Shown: one piece after another, positions 40,762 to 50,331 of the stretch
How the letters are laid out: each line of letters starts with the position of its first letter
Position numbering within the stretch: position 1 is the stretch's first letter
From: Bernardetia sp042180575
Lineage (GTDB): Bacteria > Bacteroidota > Bacteroidia > Cytophagales > Bernardetiaceae
Assembly (NCBI RefSeq): GCF_042180575.1
Contig: NZ_CP170094.1
Location: 4,278,001 to 4,342,000, forward strand
DNA: 64,000 nucleotides
Direction: 5' to 3'
Program-made: the position numbers and the translations under genes
Notes under the pieces: model-generated
What the model saw: only the letters and a program-made list of their open reading frames with translations
Told to the model about the DNA's origin: nothing
The model's database searches: none

Positions 40762-43700
40762 ATGATAAAAATAATATTATTTCGTTTTTTTCTTGGATTT
40801 ATTACAGGTGTAGTTCCTCTTTTAGCTACCTTAAATTATACAAAAACCTATGCTCAAACTGACATAGGTTTTGATGCAATGCCTTTTACTCGCCTTTATT
40901 CTCCCAAAGAATATCAAGCTGGTATTGTAAATATGTCTGTAAAAATAGATAACAGAGGAATTATTTATTTTGCTAATACAAAAGGAGTTTTACAATTTGA
41001 TGGAAAAAATTGGCGTACCATAGAAGTACCAAAAGTAAGTTATATACGCACATTAGATATTGATGAAAAAAATACTGTGTTTATAGGTGCAGTCAATCAG
41101 ATAGGAAAGTTAGAGTCTGATTCTACTGGAAAATTAGAGTTTATTTCTTTCATGGATTTGTTGGATTCAGCAGATAGAAATTTTGGAGAAGTATGGAAAG
41201 TAAAATCTACACCTCAAGGGGCATTTTTTAGTACAGATAAATATATATTTCGCTATCAAAATGGAAAAGTTGATAAATGGACAGCAGAGGGGAAATATTT
41301 TTACTCTATATATTATGTAAATGATGAGTTATATGCATTAGATAGGGGATTTGGCTTGAGAAAACTAGAAGATGATAAATTAAAATTTATTACAAATGAT
41401 GACCTAATAGATAATAGTGGCATTTATTTTTTACTTCCTTATTCTGACCCAACAAGACAAACAAAAAATAATGAGATTTTGGTAGGAAGAAACACATCAT
41501 CCCTCCTTATTTATACCCCTAATAATAAGCAATTTAGAGTTTTTGAAACCGAACTGACAGTAGATGAAATTAAGTCTATGTATAATGCAGTTCTAGGAAA
41601 AGATGGTAATTATTATATTTCTACACTTCGTTATGGTCTTATTTGTATAAACCCAGCAGGTAAAAAACTTTTTCAGTTTACTCAAACAGAAGGTTTAACA
41701 GACAAAGTATATGAAGTAGAATTTGATAATCAACAAAATTTATGGGTCGCTCTTGCAAAAGGAGTAGCTAAAATAGAAACTGGCTCTCCTTTTACTAAAT
41801 ATGGTGAAGGTAGAGGACTTTCTGGTATTATAACTGATGCAAGTAAATATAAAAAACAATTTTATGTCAGTACAACAAATGGCGTTTTTTATTATGATAA
41901 TGACCAAAATAACTTTCTACCTTTACAAGGAAGTTCATTTCAAACATGGATAATGAAAACAGTTGCTTTAGGCAAAGATTCTTTATTTTTTGCAGCTACT
42001 AATACAGGAATTAATAAAATCACAAACAACTCTTGGACTACTTTTGAAGGAGTAGAAAGTTCTATAAATCATCTCATTGAATCGTCAAATACTTCTGATA
42101 GATTATATGTAGGACTTTCAAATAGAAAAGGAATCTATCAATTGGATTACATCAACAGCACTAAAAATGACTTTAAACAAGTTATCTCTGACCTAACTAT
42201 ATTAGGATTGGAGATGCAGGATAACTTATTATTTGTAATTGACGGAGAAGAAAAACTACATCTCTATCAAGAGAAAGATACTTTAGAGAAACAAGGTATA
42301 GAATTTAATCATACTACACGTAATTTAGAAAAGCATAACAATCAAATTTATATAGCAGCAGATTCATTGGTATATATTTGGAAAAATAATGGTTTTGAGG
42401 TACAACAATCTATCAGCAAATTGATACAAGAAAATCAATATGTGGTAGAAATTAATGATATAGATGATGAAAATATTGTACTGCGAATAGGTGCAACTGA
42501 TAAAACAGATTATTACTTATTCAATACCAAAAATAATACATCAAAAAAGTTACCTACCACTAGACTTACTGATAATTCTATTTCTATTTATAAATTTTTG
42601 AATGCAGGAGGTACAATAAAACGAATAGGTAAGATTGCTCTTGGTACTTCTGAAGGTCTTTTTTACTTAGATTTAGAAGATGAAAATTATCAAAAAGCAG
42701 AGTTTAATGTCTTTATTCGTAAGATAATGCAAGCTGACTCTGTGCTTTTTTATGAAAACTATACAGAACAAAATAATAATCCAATACTGAATTATGAGCA
42801 AAACTCACTTACTTTTTTTTATAGCTCAAATAACTCTTTGGACGAGCAAAATACAGTTTTTAGATATAAATTAAATGGCTATGACAAAAAATGGTCAGAA
42901 TGGACAACTGAAACAAAAAAGGAATACACTAACCTAAATGCTAGAAGATATTCGTTTGAAGTAGAAGCTAAAAATGTCTATGATACAAAAAGTAAAATTA
43001 CAAAATATGATTTCAAGATAGAACCTCCTTTTTATAAAACACCTTTAGCTTATATCTTATATTTTGTAGTTGGAATTTTGCTTGTTTCTATTCTGACCTA
43101 TTCGGGTATTCGTTATAATGTAAGAAGGCTTAAATACAAAAATCAAAAACTAGAAGAAACAGTAAAAGAAAGAACATCAGAACTTCGTCTTGCTAATGGT
43201 GAACTAGAACAGCAAAAAGAGGAGGTTTTGATGCAAAAACAAAATATTGAACAACAAAAAGAAGAAATAGAAAAGTCTTATCAAAATATTCAAACACTTG
43301 CAGATATAGGTCAGCAAATTACGGCTACACTAGATTTGACCGAACTAATCGGAATGCTCTATGAAAGTGTAAATAGTCTTATGCCAGCAGAAGGATTTGG
43401 AATAGGCGTTTTCAATCCTTATCGACAACAAATTGATTTTAGGGGGTTTGTGGAAAATGGACAAATACTCCCTTTCAATTCTGATTCATTGGAAGACAAA
43501 CAAAAACTAGCTGTTCAATCTTTCATACATCAAAAAGAAATTTCTACAAATAATTTTGAGAAAGATTTTCCTGCCTATCACACCAAAGAATTAGAAGTAG
43601 GAGAACTTCCACAATCACTGATTTATCTTCCTTTAGTTGTGCAAGAAAAAGCTATTGGCGTTTTGACTGTTCAGAGTTTTGCTAAGGATTCTTATCAGAA

Positions 43701-44574
43701 TAATCATTTTACTATTTTGCGTTCATTAGCTTCTTATGCAGCCATTGCTGTTTCGAATGCTCAATCTTATGCAACCATAAACGAAAAAAATCAACATATT
43801 ACCGATTCTATTCGATATGCAAGAACGATACAAGCAGCCGTTTTACCATCAAAAGAACTTATCAAAAAAAATATAGACGAGTTTTTTATTCTATATCGTC
43901 CAAAAGATATTGTTTCAGGTGATTTTTATTGGTTCACAACTGTTTTTGATAAAGAAACCAATACTAATAAAATAGTTATTGCTGCCGTAGATTGTACAGG
44001 ACATGGTGTTCCAGGGGCATTTATGTCGTTGATTGGAAATACTTTTTTGCATGAAATAATCAACGAAAAACACATCACAAATCCAGCTCAAATTCTTGAA
44101 GATTTGGATGTAATACTCAAAAATTCACTTCAAAAAGGAGAGCAAACTAATAAAGATGGAATGGATGCAGCTATTTGTGTCTTCGAACAGACAAACACTG
44201 ATGAGAAAGTAAAAGTGAGTTTTTCGGGTGCAAAACGTCCATTTTGGTATGCTTTACCCAACTCTTCTACCTTAGAGAATATATCTGGAACAAGACGTTC
44301 GATAGGTTCACATCGTGTAAAAGGAAAAGTCTTTGAAAACAACGAGCTGCTTTTAGAAAAAGGAACAAGTATTTATCTAACAACAGATGGTTTTGCTGAC
44401 CAATCCAATCCAAAAGGAGCAAAATTCGGAACACATAAGTTAATAGAATTAGTAGAGAAAAATCTATCCCTATCTATGCAAGAACAGGAAAGTAAAATCG
44501 AAGAGGCTTTAGATATTCATCAAGGTAAAATAGAACAACGTGATGATATTACTGTTTTGGGCTTTAGAGTTTAG
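40762..44574 (+). CDS. Reg_prop/Y_Y_Y sensor fused to GAF and SpoIIE phosphatase
   Basis: 1270 aa. A signal peptide or first helix (IILFRFFLGFITGVVPLLAT) is followed by a large periplasmic region with two-component-regulator-propeller repeats (for example NRGIIYFANTKGVLQFDGKN; NLWVALAKGVAKIE), then a Y_Y_Y domain (FRYKLNGYDKKWSEWT). One membrane helix follows (PLAYILYFVVGILLVSILTY), a coiled coil, a GAF domain (about residues 850-1000) and a C-terminal SpoIIE domain (AAVDCTGHGVPGAFMSLIGN). It has the periplasmic half of a Bacteroidota hybrid two-component system, but with a phosphatase output instead of a kinase. Function of the ligand is unknown. Confidence 0.85.
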   Translation: MIKIILFRFFLGFITGVVPLLATLNYTKTYAQTDIGFDAMPFTRLYSPKEYQAGIVNMSVKIDNRGIIYFANTKGVLQFDGKNWRTIEVPKVSYIRTLDIDEKNTVFIGAVNQIGKLESDSTGKLEFISFMDLLDSADRNFGEVWKVKSTPQGAFFSTDKYIFRYQNGKVDKWTAEGKYFYSIYYVNDELYALDRGFGLRKLEDDKLKFITNDDLIDNSGIYFLLPYSDPTRQTKNNEILVGRNTSSLLIYTPNNKQFRVFETELTVDEIKSMYNAVLGKDGNYYISTLRYGLICINPAGKKLFQFTQTEGLTDKVYEVEFDNQQNLWVALAKGVAKIETGSPFTKYGEGRGLSGIITDASKYKKQFYVSTTNGVFYYDNDQNNFLPLQGSSFQTWIMKTVALGKDSLFFAATNTGINKITNNSWTTFEGVESSINHLIESSNTSDRLYVGLSNRKGIYQLDYINSTKNDFKQVISDLTILGLEMQDNLLFVIDGEEKLHLYQEKDTLEKQGIEFNHTTRNLEKHNNQIYIAADSLVYIWKNNGFEVQQSISKLIQENQYVVEINDIDDENIVLRIGATDKTDYYLFNTKNNTSKKLPTTRLTDNSISIYKFLNAGGTIKRIGKIALGTSEGLFYLDLEDENYQKAEFNVFIRKIMQADSVLFYENYTEQNNNPILNYEQNSLTFFYSSNNSLDEQNTVFRYKLNGYDKKWSEWTTETKKEYTNLNARRYSFEVEAKNVYDTKSKITKYDFKIEPPFYKTPLAYILYFVVGILLVSILTYSGIRYNVRRLKYKNQKLEETVKERTSELRLANGELEQQKEEVLMQKQNIEQQKEEIEKSYQNIQTLADIGQQITATLDLTELIGMLYESVNSLMPAEGFGIGVFNPYRQQIDFRGFVENGQILPFNSDSLEDKQKLAVQSFIHQKEISTNNFEKDFPAYHTKELEVGELPQSLIYLPLVVQEKAIGVLTVQSFAKDSYQNNHFTILRSLASYAAIAVSNAQSYATINEKNQHITDSIRYARTIQAAVLPSKELIKKNIDEFFILYRPKDIVSGDFYWFTTVFDKETNTNKIVIAAVDCTGHGVPGAFMSLIGNTFLHEIINEKHITNPAQILEDLDVILKNSLQKGEQTNKDGMDAAICVFEQTNTDEKVKVSFSGAKRPFWYALPNSSTLENISGTRRSIGSHRVKGKVFENNELLLEKGTSIYLTTDGFADQSNPKGAKFGTHKLIELVEKNLSLSMQEQESKIEEALDIHQGKIEQRDDITVLGFRV

Positions 44575-44598
44575 ATAAAAAATAAAATTCATAATTTT

Positions 44599-45348
44599 CT
44601 ACAAAATCCCTTCAATCTCCCTCCAACACGAAATATCATAACTTGCCACCGAATGTTGAGGTGTTTTTTGGTAAGGATTATAAAAAATAGTTTTTATTCC
44701 TAGTGAGCGTGCGCCCAAAATATCAGCATCAAAACTATCGCCAATCATAATAGAGTTTTGAGGTGTAGCGTTAGAGATAGCAAGTGCATGATTGAAAATA
44801 ATAGGATTTGGTTTGGTAAACCCTGTACAATCTGATGTAATAATATTTTTGAAGAAATGTAAAATACCTGAATACTCTAGTTTTAGTTTTTGGCTTTCTT
44901 CAAAACCATTAGTAAGAATATGAAGTTGATAACCTTTAGATTGCAAATAAGTAAGCATTTCTAAGACAAAAGGTAAAAGATTGGGCTGACGAGGACAATT
45001 ATACTGATACTCATTTTCTAATTCTTCTAAAAGGTTATAAGTAGCACTCTGATAAGACGTTTTATCAAATTGTTCTCTTTTATGTTTCATTGTATGTAGC
45101 TCTTCGAAGATAAGCATAAAACGACGTTGTCTTATCTTTACTTTATCTACCAAGCCTTCATGATGTTGTTTCCAAAGAAATTTAGTTGTAGTTTGGAAGG
45201 CAATTAAAAAATCATCAAAACTTATTGTTTCATTATTAATAACTTTATCAGATAATTCATACTTTTGATACAAACTAAACAAAGTTTGTTTAGAATTTTG
45301 CTCAAAATCCCATAATGTATGGTCGAGGTCAAAGAAGATATTCAACAT
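44599..45348 (-). CDS. HAD-superfamily hydrolase (YjjG-like)
   Basis: 249 aa from the ATG at 45348 (MLNIFFDLDHTLWDF). Motif I DxDxT is DLDHT; motif II is LTNGFEES (T after Asn in most members), the motif III Lys is in SDCTGFTKPNP, and motif IV is GDSFDADILGA. YjjG acts on pyrimidine nucleotides. The substrate here is not certain. The longer frame to 45447 adds 33 residues with no family match. It is divergent from the DUF885 gene, with the starts about 30 bp apart. Confidence 0.8.
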   Translation of the reverse strand: MLNIFFDLDHTLWDFEQNSKQTLFSLYQKYELSDKVINNETISFDDFLIAFQTTTKFLWKQHHEGLVDKVKIRQRRFMLIFEELHTMKHKREQFDKTSYQSATYNLLEELENEYQYNCPRQPNLLPFVLEMLTYLQSKGYQLHILTNGFEESQKLKLEYSGILHFFKNIITSDCTGFTKPNPIIFNHALAISNATPQNSIMIGDSFDADILGARSLGIKTIFYNPYQKTPQHSVASYDISCWREIEGIL

Positions 45349-45378
45349 AATATTCCCAGCAGAAATACTACGCTTAAT

Positions 45379-47406
45379 ATGGCGAGTAGAGGAGATGTCA
45401 TTCATAGCAAATTTGCGTGGCGTAGGTTGTGGATACATATAAGTCATAAAACAATTTCTTATTTAGAACAGCTAAAAGTAGGAAATGTTATTTTGCGTTT
45501 ATTTATTTTTGTATTTATTATTTTTAGTATTTGGGTCTGTAATCTAATTTGGTTTAAGCCTTTTAGTATCGAACTGTTTTATGAACGCATGTTTATAGAA
45601 TATGGTCAAGATGACCCAGAACTGATGAGCCGTTTGCATCTTTTAGAGAAATACGGAATTACCTATCATAATAGCCAACTAACAGATATTTCTGATGCAG
45701 AACGTGATAGACGATATGAAGAAAGTATTGTTCGTAATTTTGAAATGCTCAGAACCTACAAACGCTCACAACAAACCGAAGAAGAAATTTTATCTACTGA
45801 AATACTAGATTGGTATTTAGAGCTAGAAATTTATAGAAATGCTTTTCGTCAGTACGAATATCCAGTAAATCATATTAATGGAATTCAAGTAGAATTGCCT
45901 CGTTTTATGATGGAAGTACATCAAATCGAAACGCTTGGCGATGCTGAAGATTACTTGGAGCGATTGTCCAAATTTGATGATAAATTTGACCAACTCATTC
46001 AGCTTTTAGAATCCAGAAAAGAAGCTAATGTAATTCCTCCTCGTTTCATTTTAGAAAGAGTAATTGAAGAGATTGAAGATTTTATTTCAAGAGATGTAAA
46101 ATATAATTTACTGTACCGAGATTTTGCTCGTAAAGTAGAAGACCCAGATAATCGAATATTAAAACATCCTAATCATTTTGATTCGCTAAATAAGCAACTA
46201 ATAGATGTTAGAGGTCCTAAGCGTGATTTAAAAGCAGAAGCTAAAGCAATTATGGAAAAGGATGTGTACCCTGCTTATCGCAAACTATTGAATTATTTAA
46301 AAAATGAACTTGAATTATCAAATAATGATGCTGGAGTTTGGAAATTGGGTTATGATAGTGCCACAGCTATTATGTATTATAATACAATGCTTATGGTTCA
46401 TGCTCATATTTCACAAGAAGAGTCAGCCGAAGAATATCATTATAGAGGTTTGGGCGAAATTAGTGATTTGAGAGAAGAACTGACAGGTATTTTTGATTCA
46501 TTAAAATTTCCACAAAAAGATTCTATTTCAAAAAACTTGGCTCGCATAAATAATCATTTGCCTAGTGATTTTGAAATTAATGATAATTACAAAAATTACT
46601 TAGATGCTTACCAACGTTATTCAGATTCTGCCTTTCAATCATTTAGTCATTTCTTCTTGCATCAGCCCAAAGAGCCACTAAAATTACTTCAAGTTGAGAT
46701 TCCTTTACAGAATAGTTCGCCTTTATTAAAGTTTCATATTGGAAAAAGTGATACATCTCAATTACTTTATATTAATTTAAAAAAAGCTCAAAATATTCCT
46801 CAAAATAAAATGCCTGTTTGGATTTATGAAAAGGCAGGAGGACGTTATATTCAATCGTGGTACGAGCAACAACTTACAGATATTCCTACTTTTAGAAGGG
46901 TTTTGCAATTTGATGTCTATTATGAAGGTTGGGAAGGTTATTTTGCAGATTTATTAAAGGATGAAAACAGAAATTCTATTGATTATTACAAAGATTTATA
47001 TACTAGAATTGGCAAAATTCAGCACGAACTTTTCATTACGTCACTTTTGGTAGCCGATACAGGAATTCATCTCAAACAATGGACAAGAGAAGAATCCATC
47101 AATTTTTTGGTAGAAAATACAGGACTTCCCAGAGAAGATATGACTGATGAAGTGGATAAAATTGTCGTTCGTCCTGCACAAGCAACGATTTATAAAATTG
47201 GTAAAATTTATTTCAAAAATCTAAGAGAATACACAGAAGATGCGTTAGAGGAAAATTTTAATCTTAAAGAATTTCATGAACTATTATTAAAAAATGGACA
47301 TATTCCTCTTCCTGTCTTAAAAAAACAAGTTGAGCATTTCGTTACCGAAAAAAAGAAAGCCATCCGAGAAGCAGAAATAAAACAAGAAGCAGTAGAAAAA
47401 CAATAA
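45379..47406 (+). CDS. DUF885-family protein, membrane-anchored
   Basis: 675 aa from the ATG at 45379; a start at 45319 is possible but would overlap the opposite gene more. One N-terminal membrane helix (about 35-55, VILRLFIFVFIIFSIWVCNL) precedes a long helical domain with the DUF885 layout: FYERMFIEYGQDDPELMSRL near the start and RPAQATIYKIGKIYFKNLRE near the end. Members are uncharacterised but share an overall resemblance to metallopeptidases. A canonical HExxH motif is not evident here. Confidence 0.7.
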   Translation: MASRGDVIHSKFAWRRLWIHISHKTISYLEQLKVGNVILRLFIFVFIIFSIWVCNLIWFKPFSIELFYERMFIEYGQDDPELMSRLHLLEKYGITYHNSQLTDISDAERDRRYEESIVRNFEMLRTYKRSQQTEEEILSTEILDWYLELEIYRNAFRQYEYPVNHINGIQVELPRFMMEVHQIETLGDAEDYLERLSKFDDKFDQLIQLLESRKEANVIPPRFILERVIEEIEDFISRDVKYNLLYRDFARKVEDPDNRILKHPNHFDSLNKQLIDVRGPKRDLKAEAKAIMEKDVYPAYRKLLNYLKNELELSNNDAGVWKLGYDSATAIMYYNTMLMVHAHISQEESAEEYHYRGLGEISDLREELTGIFDSLKFPQKDSISKNLARINNHLPSDFEINDNYKNYLDAYQRYSDSAFQSFSHFFLHQPKEPLKLLQVEIPLQNSSPLLKFHIGKSDTSQLLYINLKKAQNIPQNKMPVWIYEKAGGRYIQSWYEQQLTDIPTFRRVLQFDVYYEGWEGYFADLLKDENRNSIDYYKDLYTRIGKIQHELFITSLLVADTGIHLKQWTREESINFLVENTGLPREDMTDEVDKIVVRPAQATIYKIGKIYFKNLREYTEDALEENFNLKEFHELLLKNGHIPLPVLKKQVEHFVTEKKKAIREAEIKQEAVEKQ

Positions 47407-47556
47407 TAAGATGAAAAAAATAAATTAGGACAAAGGTATAATGAAGTGAAAAAAATATTGCTATTTGTTAGTTTTTGCTTGGCTTTGACGAACGATTTAT
47501 ATGAAAAAATGTAGTTATAGAATACATGAAAACTTATAGACAAACAAAAATCCATC

Positions 47557-47589
47557 AAAAATCCATTTCTATTTTTTGTAGAAATGGAT
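47557..47589 (-). terminator. Terminator of the 47616-48524 gene
   Basis: ATCCATTTCTA / TAGAAATGGAT stem (11 bp), followed on the minus strand by TTTTTG. The 47407-47615 gap contains nothing else obvious. Confidence 0.7.
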
Positions 47590-47615
47590 TCTCTTGTTTT
47601 ATAATAAACTAAAAA

Positions 47616-48524
47616 TTAAACTTCATTGACAGCACGTTCAATCAAACGAGCAGCTACTGTTTGTGTTCCTGTATGCTCAAAGTAGTTTGTCGAAGCATCT
47701 AAGAATGCAGCTACATAATCTAATTTGGTGTCAGCTAATGAAATATATTCTGAAAGGCTTGCAATTACTTTTTCTGAATTTATATTATTTTCAGATTGGA
47801 AATTACTAATCCAGCCTTTTGTATGGCTAAATGCTTGTTTGACAAAATTTAGTTTATCAGCAGCACCAATTCCTGGAATATACTCTGCCATCTTTTTGAA
47901 CACAGAATTATCTTCTACTTTATCGACACTTATAGATTGCAACTTATCCATTACAAGTTCAGCAAAATCAGGACCTAGAGGAAGTACACCATCAAAGGCT
48001 ATAATTCCTGCCATACGCATTTTGCTTTCCCCTGCATAGTTGCCTAAAGCACCTACGAAATCGCCAAAACTATCTCCTGGTATTCCATTTATTTTTGTAA
48101 AAGCAAGAAGTTCAGCCGTAATTTTGATAGCTAAATCAATACTTTGAACAGTATCAGCTTTTGGAGTAAGGTCTTTCATAAAAGAAAGAAATCCAACACT
48201 ATCAGCTAGTTTATCAGCCATTGCAGCAGCACCCAAAGCTGTATCAGCCGTATCTACCATCTTAAAAATTTTGATGGCTGTTTGGTAACCTTCAGATTCG
48301 TCAGCATAAAGTTCTTCTGCTTTTGCCTTTACTTCTTCTAAAAAATCATCGTCAGTTTCACCTGTAACTTCACGCATCAGCGTATCAAAGTCAGTTGGAT
48401 TGTTCCATTCTCCTGGAACTACAAAATCTAGGGCTTTAAGTGCATAGATAGTAACGCCCGATTCAGGCAGATCATTTATAGCTTCTACAATAGAAGCAGG
48501 TTTGTCATCAGAACCAAAAAACAT
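47616..48524 (-). CDS. Hypothetical helical protein
   Basis: 302 aa, no signal peptide or membrane helix. Ala-, Asp- and Glu-rich and predicted almost all helical. A loop-rich first third (VPGEWNNPTDFDTLMREVTG) is followed by long helices (AIKIFKMVDTADTALGAAAM; FVKQAFSHTKGWISNFQSEN). I do not recognise a family. It lies 77 bp downstream of the 48602 lipoprotein gene, on the same strand, so co-transcription is possible. Confidence 0.65.
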   Translation of the reverse strand: MFFGSDDKPASIVEAINDLPESGVTIYALKALDFVVPGEWNNPTDFDTLMREVTGETDDDFLEEVKAKAEELYADESEGYQTAIKIFKMVDTADTALGAAAMADKLADSVGFLSFMKDLTPKADTVQSIDLAIKITAELLAFTKINGIPGDSFGDFVGALGNYAGESKMRMAGIIAFDGVLPLGPDFAELVMDKLQSISVDKVEDNSVFKKMAEYIPGIGAADKLNFVKQAFSHTKGWISNFQSENNINSEKVIASLSEYISLADTKLDYVAAFLDASTNYFEHTGTQTVAARLIERAVNEV

Positions 48525-48601
48525 ATAGTTGTATATTTAAGTAGTTGAAAATTTTTTACTTAGAATTTTAAGACATCCAAAGTGTCAAAAAGATTGATTG
48601 A

Positions 48602-49114
48602 TTATTTAAGGTTAGCTAGTCCAGCAAGGTCAAATTTTTCAAACCACGCTTTACGCATATCTTCATTAAAACTATCATCTTTTGAACGAATACTGACTTG
48701 ATAACGGTCACCTACCAAGATAGTCGTTCCTTTCGAACCTTTTGTGAGTGCAGGATAAGCTCCTACTTTCATTGTTGATTCAGTATATTTAGCTTTTGTA
48801 TCCATATTGGTACTCAAATCACTAACTGCAAGAGTAGCAACTTCTTTTCCGTCTTGTTCTAGGCTTGCTTGTACAAAACCATCTTTTTCTTGATTATAAA
48901 CTACTTTATATGCTCCTTCTTCTTTTGGGAAAAATTTGTTGAGTGCACCACCTTCTACTTCTTCAGGCATCGTTTCAGTAGCTGTTGAACTATTATCAGT
49001 TGTTGTTGTTGTGGTTGTCGTAGTTTCTGTATTTGTTTTTTTCTTTCCTCCACAACTAAAAAGGAAAACAGAACTTAATAATAAGGCAAATAACGAAATA
49101 CGAAATTTTTGCAT
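48602..49114 (-). CDS. Lipoprotein with poly-Thr linker
   Basis: 170 aa from the second ATG (MQKFRISLFALLLSSVFLFS); the ATG at 49120 adds only MH. The lipobox is FLFSCGGK. A Lys/Thr-rich low-complexity linker (TETTTTTTTTTD) precedes a beta-rich domain with AYKVVYNQEKDGFVQASLEQ, TILVGDRYQVSIRSKD and a helical end. The function is unknown. The domain resembles small surface lipoproteins that are common in Cytophagales. Confidence 0.7.
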   Translation of the reverse strand: MQKFRISLFALLLSSVFLFSCGGKKKTNTETTTTTTTTTDNSSTATETMPEEVEGGALNKFFPKEEGAYKVVYNQEKDGFVQASLEQDGKEVATLAVSDLSTNMDTKAKYTESTMKVGAYPALTKGSKGTTILVGDRYQVSIRSKDDSFNEDMRKAWFEKFDLAGLANLK

Positions 49115-49651
49115 GTGCATAACGTAAGGTAAAATTTAGTGATAAAATGAACTTTAAAATATAGAAAATTATCAAAAACAAGAAATAGAAATTTATATTT
49201 GGTTCTATGTCAATTTTTCTAATTACTCTGAATATTTACCTCAATGTACAAATTATCATTCGAAATTAGAAAAGTTTATGTTAAAATATGTTTGAAAATA
49301 AAATTATAAAACGAGGTCTAAAAAGTAAGAACCATAAAAAACCCTTTTTACTGCAAGAGTAAAAAGGGCAAAAAGTAGTTGTTGTGAAAAAAGTGGGAGT
49401 TAAAAAAATAGCTTTTAGTTTTTGTTACTTTCTCTAAAAGTAGCATCAAAAATATATTTTTGGCTTTATAGAAAGAAATAAAAACTGCTCTGAACTGATT
49501 TCTTTAGCATCTCTCCAAAACAATTTTCTTAAAATTGTATTTGCTTTCCTTATGATGTCTCAAACATAATCATTTTTTATTAAAAAACATTATTTCTGAC
49601 AAAAAAATAGTAGAAAAGTACATAAAAAAATAATTATTAATCCCAGATTAT
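49115..49651. other. AT-rich intergenic region with a hairpin
   Basis: About 540 bp between two divergent genes. A strong hairpin lies at 49342-49368 (CCCTTTTTACT / AGTAAAAAGGG) with short A/T runs on both sides, possibly a terminator for an unseen transcript. No other gene or motif was found. Confidence 0.4.
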
Positions 49652-50188
49652 ATGTCAATTAAACTTTCATTACAAAAAGGCGATATTACCAAAATACCTG
49701 TTAATGTTATCGTAAACGCTGCAAATACATCACTTTTGGGAGGTGGAGGCGTGGATGGAGCAATTCATAGAGCAGGAGGAAAAGAAATTTTGGAAGAATG
49801 TATTAAAATACGCAACAAACAAGGAGGTTGCAAGACAGGAGAAGCCGTTTATACAACAGCAGGAAACCTACCAGCAAAATATGTTATTCATACAGTAGGC
49901 TCGGTTTGGCAAGATGGAGAACATGGAGAAAGAGAACTTTTAGCAAACTGTTATCAAAATTCTCTCAAAATTGCTCAAGAATTACAACTCAAAACAATTT
50001 CATTTCCAAACATCAGTACAGGGGTTTATAAATTTCCAAAAGAAGAAGCAGCCGAAATTGCATTAAACACAGTAAATGAGTTTGTAAAACAAAGTAAGAG
50101 TTCTATCTTAGAAGAAATAGTTTTTGTTTGTTTTGATGAAGAGAATTACAAAATTTATGAGCGATTGATGATGATTGAAAGTTTATAA
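49652..50188 (+). CDS. Macro-domain protein (ADP-ribose / O-acetyl-ADP-ribose hydrolase type)
   Basis: 178 aa, a single macro domain. Family residues: VNAANTSLLGGGGVDGAIHR (about 26-45), YTTAGNLPAKYVIHTVGSVW, and FPNISTGVYKFPKEEAAEIA. This is the YmdB/MacroD-type pattern, whose members remove ADP-ribose from proteins or cleave O-acetyl-ADP-ribose. It stands alone and is followed by a strong terminator. Confidence 0.88.
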   Translation: MSIKLSLQKGDITKIPVNVIVNAANTSLLGGGGVDGAIHRAGGKEILEECIKIRNKQGGCKTGEAVYTTAGNLPAKYVIHTVGSVWQDGEHGERELLANCYQNSLKIAQELQLKTISFPNISTGVYKFPKEEAAEIALNTVNEFVKQSKSSILEEIVFVCFDEENYKIYERLMMIESL

Positions 50189-50195
50189 TCGAAAA

Positions 50196-50229
50196 AAAGA
50201 GGTTATCCTAAAATTAAGATAACCTCTTT
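50196..50229 (+). terminator. Terminator of the macro-domain gene
   Basis: AAAGAGGTTATC / GATAACCTCTTT 12-bp stem with a 10-nt loop. Confidence 0.75.
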
Positions 50230-50331
50230 CAATACTATTTTACTACCAAAACACAATCTTTAATGTTGAAGAATAAGAATTATTCCTATTTCATTAAAGA
50301 TGCTTTGTTCTTTAATATCTTGTTTTATTTT

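Noticed and set aside
45319..45378. Longer start for the DUF885 protein
   Set aside because: It would overlap the HAD hydrolase start on the other strand, and the extra residues look like antisense of that gene; a start at 45379 was preferred, although not proven.
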